The position numbers and the translations under genes were made by a program. This document shows positions 53,195-61,045 of a stretch of 64,000 nucleotides of DNA, in pieces. The first letter of the stretch is position 1. Every line of letters begins with the position of its first letter. The notes beneath the pieces were generated by a model. It saw only the letters and a list, made by a program, of their open reading frames with translations. It was not told the DNA's origin and did not search any database. Source of the stretch: Roseateles toxinivorans (GTDB lineage Bacteria; Pseudomonadota; Gammaproteobacteria; Burkholderiales; Burkholderiaceae_C); contig NZ_SNXS01000014.1 in NCBI RefSeq assembly GCF_004362525.1, positions 33,960-97,959 on the forward strand, read 5' to 3'.

Positions 53195-54346
53195 TCAAGG
53201 CAAGCCCAGCACATGCTTGGCGATGATGTCGCGCTGGACTTCGTTGGTGCCGCCGGCAATGCTGGCTGCACGGCCGATGAGATAGGTGCTCATCTCCTCG
53301 CGCAGGCCGGTGTCGTCGAAGCTATAGGGCAGGGCGTGCAGGCCGGCACACTCGATGAACAATTCGGTCAGGCGCTGCAGTACGAGGGTGCCATGCAGCT
53401 TGAGGATGGACGACTGCGCTCCGGGCGCGTGACCGGCCGCGGTCTCGGCGAGCGTGCGTAGCTCGGTGATCTCGAGCGCCATGAGATCGATTTCTACTTC
53501 GGCGAGCTTGGCGGCAAAGAGGGGGTCTTCAATCAGCCAGCCAGCCCCGCTGCGAGTGCCGGCAGCGGTTGTACGCAGGCGCCGCAGCCGGCGAGTGGAG
53601 TCGGCGACGAATGCCAGGCCCGAGCGCTCGTGCGTAAGCAGGCCCTTGGCATAGCGCCAACCCTGGCCTTCCTCGCCTACACGCTGATCGACCGGTACAC
53701 GAACGTTGTCGAAACTGACGGTGTTGAGCGTGGAGTGCCGCCCGTCGAGGGTGATGATGGGCTGAACACGCACACCGGGGGACCGCATGTCGATGAGCAA
53801 GAAGGTGATTCCATCTTGCCGGCGCGCACAATCTTCAGTGCGCGCGATGCAAAACATCCAGTCTGCGGTATGCGCGTAGCTGGTCCAGGTTTTGATGCCG
53901 TTGATCACGTAGTGGTCGCCCACCCGTTCCGCACGAGTGCGCAAGGCGGCCAGGTCCGAGCCGGCCTCGGGTTCCGAGTAGCCCTGGCACCATCCAATGG
54001 AGTTGTCCAGAATGCCGGGCAGAAAGCGCTGGCACTGCTCGGCACTTCCGTAGGTGTAGAGCACCGGGGCCAACATGAACATGCCTAAGCCTCCCATTCG
54101 GGCTGGCAGACCGGCCAGCGCGGTTTCGCGCTCCCAGATGTACTTCTGGGTCACGCTCCATCCAGTGCCACCGAACTGAACCGGCCACTGGTAGGCGGCC
54201 CAGCCTTGTTCTAGCAAGGCGCGCGCCCAGCGCTTTTCATCGACGGTGCCGGCCCGAAACGGCCGTTCGGGTGAAAATTGCAAGGCGATGAAGTTGCGCA
54301 CCTCATCCTGAAACGCGCATTCGACGGTGTCAAAAGCCAGCTTCAT
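53195..54346 (-). CDS. Acyl-CoA dehydrogenase
   Basis: A 383-residue FAD enzyme with all three domains: N-terminal (WPVQFGGTGWSVTQKYIWERE), middle (GWCQGYSEPEAGSDLAAL, INGIKTWTSYAHTADWMFCIAR) and C-terminal ending SIAGGTNEVQRDIIAKHVLGLP. It introduces a 2,3 double bond in an acyl-CoA. The ATG at 54346 gives the standard N-terminus. Divergent from the tetR gene; the promoter between them carries a diverged copy of the TetR-type repeat. Similar in subfamily to the broken gene at 12487-13251. Confidence 0.9.
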   Translation of the reverse strand: MKLAFDTVECAFQDEVRNFIALQFSPERPFRAGTVDEKRWARALLEQGWAAYQWPVQFGGTGWSVTQKYIWERETALAGLPARMGGLGMFMLAPVLYTYGSAEQCQRFLPGILDNSIGWCQGYSEPEAGSDLAALRTRAERVGDHYVINGIKTWTSYAHTADWMFCIARTEDCARRQDGITFLLIDMRSPGVRVQPIITLDGRHSTLNTVSFDNVRVPVDQRVGEEGQGWRYAKGLLTHERSGLAFVADSTRRLRRLRTTAAGTRSGAGWLIEDPLFAAKLAEVEIDLMALEITELRTLAETAAGHAPGAQSSILKLHGTLVLQRLTELFIECAGLHALPYSFDDTGLREEMSTYLIGRAASIAGGTNEVQRDIIAKHVLGLP

Positions 54347-54394
54347 TGACTGCAATATCTTTTTTTTCCGACGCGCTCGCTCGATGCCGACATA

Positions 54395-54416
54395 ATTGGA
54401 CGACAAGTCAGTAAAG
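54395..54416. promoter_or_regulatory. Weak copy of the TetR-associated repeat
   Basis: ATTGGACG followed by a CAGTAA tail resembles the sites at 59422 and 60942 (ATTGACGGTT...) with a one-base insertion and a diverged centre. It lies in the divergent promoter of the acyl-CoA dehydrogenase and tetR genes, 16 bases before the tetR start. Confidence 0.35.
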
Positions 54417-54432
54417 GAATCGGTCGCCTGCC

Positions 54433-55176
54433 ATGCCTACTTCTACCGCTCGAACCAAGACCAGGGCCGAAGCTTCGTCCCGTCACCGCCAGCGTCTGGC
54501 TCCCGAGGAGCGTGCCGGGCAGATCCTCGATTTCGCGGCCCGATTGATCATCGAGGAAGGCTTTACCGAACTCTCGATGGAGCGGCTGGCCCGTGAGGCT
54601 GGCATCAGCAAAGCGCTGATCTACAACTACTTTCCCAATCGCAATGACATGCTGCGCGCGTTGTTGGAGCGGGAGATGCAGGTTTTGCGCGAGCGTCAGG
54701 TGCTGGAGATCAATGCGGCGACGGATTTCCGGGACTTGGTTTACCGTACCACGCGAACTTACGTGGCTCAGGTTCAAGAGCGAGGCGCCTTGCTGCAGCG
54801 TCTGTGGGCGGAATCGGCTGTGGCGCGCACCGTGGCCGACAAACATCTGAACCACCGCGAAGAAGCCCTGCGCTACATGGTGCGCCTGATGGTCAAGGAA
54901 TACGGACTGCCGGTTGACGTCGCAACCTCTGCTGTCGACATGCAGATGGCGATGACGGAAGCGGCAGCCCAGCACCTCTCCAACTCCCACAACGATGTGG
55001 ACTTCGCGACCAATATTTGCGTGACGCTGTTGCTGGGCGGCGCCGAGGCGCTGGCCAGGGAGCACGCCAAACCGGTGAATGCAAGTAAGACTGGCAAGAC
55101 GACGACGCCAGTCGCCGCATCCAAGGCGACCAAGCCGGCTGAACGCAAGGCGCGCGCGAGCCGATCGCGCGGCTGA
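54433..55176 (+). CDS. TetR family transcriptional regulator
   Basis: A 247-residue regulator. The N-terminal helix-turn-helix is clear (ILDFAARLIIEEGFTELSMERLAREAGISKALIYNYFPNRNDML covers it). The C-terminal ligand domain is followed by a basic, Lys/Ala-rich tail of about 35 residues that is unusual for TetR proteins and may be disordered. Located between the divergent acyl-CoA dehydrogenase and the convergent SDR genes, it is the only regulator in the 51-64 kb cluster and likely binds the ATTGACGGTT repeats. Confidence 0.9.
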   Translation: MPTSTARTKTRAEASSRHRQRLAPEERAGQILDFAARLIIEEGFTELSMERLAREAGISKALIYNYFPNRNDMLRALLEREMQVLRERQVLEINAATDFRDLVYRTTRTYVAQVQERGALLQRLWAESAVARTVADKHLNHREEALRYMVRLMVKEYGLPVDVATSAVDMQMAMTEAAAQHLSNSHNDVDFATNICVTLLLGGAEALAREHAKPVNASKTGKTTTPVAASKATKPAERKARASRSRG

Positions 55177-55204
55177 TTTGGCCCGGCGCCTCGTCAACAT
55201 ACCG

Positions 55205-55972
55205 TCAGAAGTTGGCCGTCTTGATGGTGCCGCCGTCCATGCGAACGTTGGAGCCGGTGATGTAGGACGCCGCGGGGCTGGACAGGAAGACGACTGCCTT
55301 TGCCACCTCTTCAGGCGTACCCAGTCGGCCAAGCGCCGGGAGCTTGCTGACTGCCGCGTAGAGCGCAGGCTTGCTGACGCGCATTCGGTCCCATTCGCCA
55401 CCCTCAAAGAACACCGGGCCAGGCGAAACCGCATTCACCCGCAAGCCCGCAGCACCATTGCGCGAGGCGAGCTGGCCGGCATAGTTGATGAGCGCGGCCT
55501 TCATCGGGCCGTAGGCCACTTCAGCGGGCGGCAACTGGGTCATCACTGAGGCGATGGAGGCAATGAAGAGCAGACTGGGTTCCTGCCCGGTGAGCAGCAC
55601 CGGCACGGCCAACTCGGCCAAGCGCACGTGTTGCAGCAAGTCAGCTTCCAAGGCTTCACGCCACATCGCGTCGCCCCGCTCAGTGGGTCGGGTGGAGACG
55701 TTGCTGATCACCATATCCAGCCCGCCGAGTTGCTGTGTGGCGGTACTGAACCAGGCCTCCATGGCGTCGCGATCGCGCACATCGAGTGCTTGGCCGTAGG
55801 CCTGCACGCCATGCGCACGCGCAGCTGCCACCGCCTCCTGAACACCCGCTTCGCCGCGGGCGCACAACGCGAGGTTGACGCCCTCTGCAGCCAAGGTCTC
55901 GACAATGGCCCGGCCGATGCCGCGGCTGCCGCCGGTGATGAGCGCGCGGCGCCCCTTAAGTCCAAGATCCAT
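55205..55972 (-). CDS. Short-chain dehydrogenase/reductase A
   Basis: A 255-residue SDR with GGSRGIG, a serine in FIASIASVM and the catalytic YGPMK, ending NVRMDGG. The usual NNAG motif reads SNVS, a mild departure. Last gene of the leftward acyl-CoA ligase operon, 15 bases behind SDR B. It may oxidise a hydroxyacyl intermediate. Substrate unknown. Confidence 0.88.
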   Translation of the reverse strand: MDLGLKGRRALITGGSRGIGRAIVETLAAEGVNLALCARGEAGVQEAVAAARAHGVQAYGQALDVRDRDAMEAWFSTATQQLGGLDMVISNVSTRPTERGDAMWREALEADLLQHVRLAELAVPVLLTGQEPSLLFIASIASVMTQLPPAEVAYGPMKAALINYAGQLASRNGAAGLRVNAVSPGPVFFEGGEWDRMRVSKPALYAAVSKLPALGRLGTPEEVAKAVVFLSSPAASYITGSNVRMDGGTIKTANF

Positions 55973-55987
55973 AGTTAACGCTCCGGT

Positions 55988-56773
55988 TCAAGCGGCCTTC
56001 AGGCCGCCGTCGATGGGAATGGCTGTACCGGTCATGAAGGATGACGCGTCACTGGCCAGAAAAAGGATGAGGTTGGCAATCTCGCTGGCCTCGGCATATC
56101 TGCCCAAGGGAATGACGCGAGTCATGGCCCGGCGAACGGCATCCGGGTCGTGGGATTCGCGCTCCATGGCCAAGGTCATCTCGGTGGATGTCGGCGAGGG
56201 GCAGACGGCGTTGACGCGGATTCCCTCCGCGGCAAGTTCTGTCGCGGCCAGCTTGGTCATGCCCACCACCGCATGCTTGCTCGCGGTGTAGCCTGCGACA
56301 AATCGTCCGCCGCCGATGCCGGACACCGATGAGACGTTGACGATAGATCCACCTCGCCCCTTCATGGCCCTGGCGCCGTGCTTCAGGCCGAGAAACACGC
56401 CGCGCGCATTGACGCGCATGACTTCGTCGAAGATCTCATCCGGGTAGTCAATCAGGGGGCAAATGGCCCCTGATATGCCAGCGTTGTTCACCAGCACGTC
56501 GAGTTGCCCGAACTTCTCCAGTGTGCTTTGCAACAGACGTTCCCAGTCAGCGCTGCTGCCGGCGTCACCTTCGACTTCAAGCAGTTCACTGGCACCGGCC
56601 AGGCGCACTTCGCCCCAGTCAGCTCCAGGGCGGTCGAAGGCCACGATGCGCATGCCGGACTGGGCCATCTGCACAACAGTGGCCAGCCCGATGCCGCGCG
56701 CCGCGCCGGTGACCAAGGCCACGCGTCCTATGAGCTGGGTGACTGAGGCAGGCGAAGGAGAAGATATGGTCAT
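55988..56773 (-). CDS. Short-chain dehydrogenase/reductase B
   Basis: A 261-residue SDR with GAARGIG, NNAGISG, SSVSGIGG and YTASK, ending PIDGGLKAA; all catalytic residues are present. The start at 56773 gives the normal N-terminus; the frame is open far upstream but that part overlaps the VOC gene antisense frame and has no resemblance. Lies 37 bases after the VOC gene in the same direction. Confidence 0.88.
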   Translation of the reverse strand: MTISSPSPASVTQLIGRVALVTGAARGIGLATVVQMAQSGMRIVAFDRPGADWGEVRLAGASELLEVEGDAGSSADWERLLQSTLEKFGQLDVLVNNAGISGAICPLIDYPDEIFDEVMRVNARGVFLGLKHGARAMKGRGGSIVNVSSVSGIGGGRFVAGYTASKHAVVGMTKLAATELAAEGIRVNAVCPSPTSTEMTLAMERESHDPDAVRRAMTRVIPLGRYAEASEIANLILFLASDASSFMTGTAIPIDGGLKAA

Positions 56774-56810
56774 GGAGCGTGAGGGCATTGGAGTAAGGGA
56801 GGCGTTCGCC

Positions 56811-57755
56811 TCAAGGGGCAGGGGCCAAAGCGGCCCGTGCGGCGGAGAAGCGCTGAGTGATTTGAGGATCGGCAAGGGCACTGATGCGTAGACCGGCATC
56901 CGATGTGGCGCCCAGGTCAAGCAACAGCACGCGGTTGCCGTCGGGGTCCAAGCCCCAGGCCTGCGTTGCACCCGGCGTTGGTGCTTCGGTGAATTCGCCG
57001 CCGCAAGCCTTGAGATGTTTGCAGGCCTCGGCCAGGCCGGTGACCTCGAACGCGAGGTAGGCGAAGCCGGTCGCGCCGCGCTCGCGGCGGCCTGTTTCGG
57101 CTTGTGTCGCCGGCTGGACATACTGCATCAGCTCAATCTGCGCGTTGCCTGTGTTAAGCCAGGCCGCGCGCAGCTGCACGTTGGGCAGGTCGGCAATGGT
57201 GTCCATGCGTTCGTCGTCACGCAACAGTGGGCTGCGGACGGCCTCCACGCCGAGAAGGCGGCTGTAGAAGCCGACCAGGCGACGCAGATCATGGGTGACG
57301 ATGTTGGCGTGGGCCAGCCACGGCTGCTCATCCGGCCAGACGGGTGCCACACATTCGACTTCTATGACGTTTGTCTCGGGGTCGCGGGCGTAGCAGTACA
57401 GGAAGCCAGTCCCAAGGTCGATGGGCTCGCTATGCAGCTGGGCGCCTTGCGCTTTGAAGCGATTCACTATCGGGCCGATGGCGGGCGTTTGAATGCAAAC
57501 GTGGGCAATGCCTGCCTCACTGACAGGTCGGCGCACCCGTGGCAGGGTGTCGTCCGCAGGCAGCAGCACCAGGCCCGCGTTGGGCCAACACAGAGTCACG
57601 ACATCTGCGGCCAGCTTCAGCCGCTTGGCTTCGCTCCAGCGTGTGCAGCCGACTGCCTCGCTGTAAAAGCGCGTGGCAGCTTCGATGTCACGGACGGATA
57701 TCGCCACGTGGTGTAGCCCGACTATGGGCGATGCTTGCTTCGTGAGGGAACTCAT
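56811..57755 (-). CDS. Two-domain VOC (glyoxalase/dioxygenase fold) protein
   Basis: A 314-residue protein with two vicinal-oxygen-chelate domains: residues about 12-135 (GLHHVAISVRDIEAATRFYSEAVG ... DPETNVIEVECVAP) and 145-285 (HANIVTHDLRRLVGFYSRLLGVE ... GLDPDGNRVLLLDLG). Metal-type His and Glu residues are in place in both halves. Members are extradiol dioxygenases, epimerases (methylmalonyl-CoA type) or lyases. In an acyl-CoA pathway an epimerase role is possible, but a ring-cleaving role cannot be excluded. Confidence 0.82.
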   Translation of the reverse strand: MSSLTKQASPIVGLHHVAISVRDIEAATRFYSEAVGCTRWSEAKRLKLAADVVTLCWPNAGLVLLPADDTLPRVRRPVSEAGIAHVCIQTPAIGPIVNRFKAQGAQLHSEPIDLGTGFLYCYARDPETNVIEVECVAPVWPDEQPWLAHANIVTHDLRRLVGFYSRLLGVEAVRSPLLRDDERMDTIADLPNVQLRAAWLNTGNAQIELMQYVQPATQAETGRRERGATGFAYLAFEVTGLAEACKHLKACGGEFTEAPTPGATQAWGLDPDGNRVLLLDLGATSDAGLRISALADPQITQRFSAARAALAPAP

Positions 57756-57773
57756 GGGGCTGTGGCGCTGGCC

Positions 57774-59366
57774 TCAGATGGTCTTGTCTCGGCCCTGCCA
57801 GAAGCGCTGGCGGACCTGGTTGCGCAACAGCTTGCCGGTCGCTGTCAGTGGCAGCGCGGTGGCAAACACAATCTGTCGTGGGCATTTGAAGCGCGCTAGG
57901 TGCTGTGCGGCGAAGGCCATTAGCTCGGCGCCAAGTTCGGGGTTTGGTGCGTACGCCGGGGAGGGCACGACCACCGAGACCACGCGTTCGCCCCACTCGT
58001 CATCCGGCGCCCCTACCGTGCAAATCTCGCGGACAGCAGGGTGGCGCATAAGGGTTTGGTCCACTTCAACTGGATAGATGTTGACGCCTCCCGAGATGAT
58101 GCATTCAGCGGCCCGCCCGGTCAGGAAGAGAAAGCCGTCGGCGTCCACGTAGCCCATGTCGCCAAGCGTGAAGCGATTGCCCTCATATGTCGCTGCGGTC
58201 TTCTCAGGATCGCGGTAGTACTCGAAGCGGCCCACTGCAGGTGCTGCAAAGTAGATGCGCCCGATCACGCCAGGGCCGACTTCTTGGCCCGAGTCGTCCA
58301 GGATGCAAGTGCCCAGCGAGGGATTCACTTGGCCGACGGTGCCGGGCTTGAGCAGCCACTGATGCGAGTCGACGAGAAGGTCGTTGCCGCCCTCGGTGGC
58401 CGCGTAGTACTCATACAGGACGGGGCCGACCCAGTCGATCATTGCGCGCTTCACCGGGATGGGGCAGGGCGCCGCACCGTGGACCAGAAAGCGCAAGGCG
58501 CTCAGGTCGAAGCGGGCCCGCACGGTGGGCTCCAGCGCGAGAAGTCGCTGGAACATGGTGGGTACCATGTGCGCGTGGCTGACCCGGTGCAGTGCCATGA
58601 GCGCCAACACCTGCTGCGAATCCCATTTCTCGATCATCAAGATCGGTACGCCGGACGCGAGCGGCCAACGAATGTCAGACAGGAGCGGTGCCGCGTGGTA
58701 CGCCGGACCGCAGCACATTGCCATGTCGCCGGATTGGTAGCTCACCAGCGTACCAGCGAACTGCGGCTCGACCACGTCAGGCCGACCACTGAAAACGCCT
58801 TTGGGGCGACCGGTCGTGCCCGAGGTGTAAAGCATCAACGTGCCCGCTTGGGGGTACTGCAACTCGCGCGCATCGCTCGCTGCTAGACCGTCGGCATAGT
58901 TGTCCGGGCCCGCGCCGTCGATGACCAGGCGGCACAGACCTTCGAACGCCAGACTGGGCGCATCAAGACACTCCTCCACCATCAACGCGCGGGCACCACA
59001 GTCCTGCACGATGTACCGCGCTTCCTCATGAGTGATGTGCGAGTTGATGGGTGTCAGGCGCAGGCCGCAGCGCAGAGCGGCGAGCAGCACCTCTAGGAAC
59101 TCGGCGCGATTGCGACAGAGCAGCGCGACGGCATCGCCGGGCACCAGTCCGCGGGCGCTGAACCAATTCGACAGGCGATTGGCGCGTTCGTGCAACTGCG
59201 CAAAGGTTCGATTCCCATGCGGGGCAATCACTGCCAGTCCATCTGGGTCTAGCCGGGCAAACAGGGATGACTGCGTCCACGTCTGCGCCAGAGCGTGCAG
59301 TTCCTGTGCATAGGGTCGAAAGTCGACGCGTGGCGGCGATATGGGCTGTTCGTTCAGTTCAGTCAT
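57774..59366 (-). CDS. AMP-forming acyl-CoA synthetase
   Basis: A 530-residue adenylate-forming ligase with the AMP motif LMLYTSGTTGRPKGV, YYAATEGG, the hinge region GRAAECIISGGVNIYPVEVD and the C-terminal catalytic lysine in LPLTATGKLLRN. It activates a carboxylic acid with ATP and CoA and should be the entry step of this cluster. First gene of the leftward operon; the ATG at 59366 is chosen. Upstream, in the divergent promoter, lies a clear copy of the TetR-type repeat. Confidence 0.9.
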   Translation of the reverse strand: MTELNEQPISPPRVDFRPYAQELHALAQTWTQSSLFARLDPDGLAVIAPHGNRTFAQLHERANRLSNWFSARGLVPGDAVALLCRNRAEFLEVLLAALRCGLRLTPINSHITHEEARYIVQDCGARALMVEECLDAPSLAFEGLCRLVIDGAGPDNYADGLAASDARELQYPQAGTLMLYTSGTTGRPKGVFSGRPDVVEPQFAGTLVSYQSGDMAMCCGPAYHAAPLLSDIRWPLASGVPILMIEKWDSQQVLALMALHRVSHAHMVPTMFQRLLALEPTVRARFDLSALRFLVHGAAPCPIPVKRAMIDWVGPVLYEYYAATEGGNDLLVDSHQWLLKPGTVGQVNPSLGTCILDDSGQEVGPGVIGRIYFAAPAVGRFEYYRDPEKTAATYEGNRFTLGDMGYVDADGFLFLTGRAAECIISGGVNIYPVEVDQTLMRHPAVREICTVGAPDDEWGERVVSVVVPSPAYAPNPELGAELMAFAAQHLARFKCPRQIVFATALPLTATGKLLRNQVRQRFWQGRDKTI

Positions 59367-59421
59367 TGAGGCGAAAAGCGTTGGTTCCGATTGACAGCAC
59401 AACCTGCGCCGCCATATTCTT

Positions 59422-59442
59422 ATTGACGGTTTGTACAGTAAG
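59422..59442. promoter_or_regulatory. TetR-type repeat in the ligase/serine-hydrolase divergent promoter
   Basis: ATTGACGGTTTGTACA plus AGTAA lies 56 bases before the acyl-CoA ligase start and 78 bases before the serine hydrolase start. It shares ATTGACGGTT-N-GTACA with the site upstream of the TonB gene. Confidence 0.6.
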
Positions 59443-59519
59443 ACATTCCTGATGTCTAGAGGATTTTTCCCAGCGCAAGCTGCTCCACCTACCGCTTACT
59501 ACTTGTCGGAACGCCTTAG

Positions 59520-60860
59520 ATGAAACTCTTGAGAAGAACTCTTTTGCTCGCGCCCGTGCTGGCCTTGGCCTGCTTGATGGCACAGGCGGCTGACCGCGAG
59601 TGCGGACTCCGGCCTGCCGATGGCGAGCGCTTGCGCAACCTCGCGCAGTCCCTGGTATCTCGGGGTCACGCGCCTGGCGCTGTGATCGACGTGCGCTGCG
59701 ATGGGAGACCCTGGCTGCAGGGCGCGTTCGGGCTGTCGGATGTTTCTCGTTCGCGGCCCATGCAGCTCGACAGTCTGTTTCGCATCTACTCGATGACCAA
59801 GCCGCTGACCAGCATGCTGGTGATGATGCTCGCGGAGGAGGGGCGTCTATCGATTGACGACCCCGTGGCGCGCTATTTGCCTGAATTCTCCAAGACGGCA
59901 GTGCACAACGGCAGCACGACGTTTCCGCCCGAGACCGTGCCACCACAGCGGCCAGTCACCGTTCGAGATCTGCTCAGGCACACGGCGGGACTTACCTATG
60001 TTTCGGCGCTGCCTGACCCAGTGAGTCGCATGTATGTGCAGCGCGGCATCGACCATGGCGCGGGCAATAAGATCGTTCCTACGGATGGCAGTCCGGCGAT
60101 CGAGTCGCTGGCCGACCTGACGCAGCGAATTGCAGCCATCCCGATGTTGGCCCAACCCGGCATGCGCTACAGCTACGGCAACGCAACCGATGTGCTGGGG
60201 CGTGTGGTCGAGGTAGTGACGGGCAAATCACTTCGCGATGCCATGGCAGAGAGACTGCTGAAGCCGCTGGCGATGCGCGACACCAGCTTCCAGCCTGCGC
60301 CTGAGCAACTGAATCGCCTGACTGCGGCCTATATGGCCCCGGCCAAGGCGCCGCAGGGTCCGGGTATTTTTTCTCGGGTGGACATGCAGACGGTTGCGGC
60401 GTCAACCTTCAACCTTGTTGATGACCCAGCGAACAGCGTGTTCGCAGCCCGGCGGGTGGCCGACTTTGGCGGCGCGGGCCTGGTGTCAACGGCTGCGGAC
60501 TACCAGCGCTTCCTGCTGCTGATGCTGCAACGCGGCGAAGTGGACGGTGTGCGAATTGTGCGTCGGGACACTGTGGCTGCCATGACACACAACCAGCTCG
60601 ATGCGCTAGCACTGCGAGACACCAATCTTGAGCGAAGTGGAATGGGTTTCGGCCTTGGCTTTGCCACATTTCAATCGCCCGAGAGATCGCCGGCGGCTCT
60701 GCCGCTTGATGGCTACTTCTGGGCAGGTGCGGCCTCTACCTACTTCTGGGTGGATCCTGGGCGTGGCATCACAGGTGTGCTGATGACGCAGGTGCTCGGC
60801 GGCGATGTCCGCCCCTACTTTGTTGAGTTGCTGGACACGCTGTACAAGCACCAACCTTGA
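59520..60860 (+). CDS. Exported serine hydrolase (class C beta-lactamase/esterase fold)
   Basis: A 446-residue protein with a signal peptide (LLLAPVLALACLMAQA, cleavage about residue 23) and the beta-lactamase-fold motifs SMTK (Ser91, Lys94) and YSYGN, with WAGAAST in place of the usual KTG region. Proteins of this type are mostly esterases or peptidases, not true beta-lactamases. It probably releases an acid from an ester outside the cytoplasm, which the divergent acyl-CoA ligase then activates. A TonB receptor gene follows. Confidence 0.87.
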   Translation: MKLLRRTLLLAPVLALACLMAQAADRECGLRPADGERLRNLAQSLVSRGHAPGAVIDVRCDGRPWLQGAFGLSDVSRSRPMQLDSLFRIYSMTKPLTSMLVMMLAEEGRLSIDDPVARYLPEFSKTAVHNGSTTFPPETVPPQRPVTVRDLLRHTAGLTYVSALPDPVSRMYVQRGIDHGAGNKIVPTDGSPAIESLADLTQRIAAIPMLAQPGMRYSYGNATDVLGRVVEVVTGKSLRDAMAERLLKPLAMRDTSFQPAPEQLNRLTAAYMAPAKAPQGPGIFSRVDMQTVAASTFNLVDDPANSVFAARRVADFGGAGLVSTAADYQRFLLLMLQRGEVDGVRIVRRDTVAAMTHNQLDALALRDTNLERSGMGFGLGFATFQSPERSPAALPLDGYFWAGAASTYFWVDPGRGITGVLMTQVLGGDVRPYFVELLDTLYKHQP

Positions 60861-60941
60861 GGCGGAGCTCAATTGCCATGATCGGCTCATTGACGATCTG
60901 GCAAACAGCTATTGACAGACCCAGGCCATCCAAATAGTCTA

Positions 60942-60962
60942 ATTGACGGTTAGTACAACAAG
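60942..60962. promoter_or_regulatory. TetR-type repeat upstream of the TonB gene
   Basis: ATTGACGGTTAGTACA plus ACAAG lies 84 bases before the TonB receptor start. It differs from the site at 59422 in one base over the first sixteen. Confidence 0.6.
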
Positions 60963-61045
60963 AGGTTGGACCGCCAAGTCGACAAGGCGAGCACCGGCCG
61001 CCACCCACAAGCGCAAACAGCGCACAACGCCGCACGGAGACATTG

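Noticed and set aside
59520..60860. Calling the serine hydrolase an antibiotic-resistance beta-lactamase
   Set aside because: Although SxxK and YxN-type motifs are present, the KTG region is altered and the setting (acyl-CoA ligase, TonB receptor) fits an esterase.
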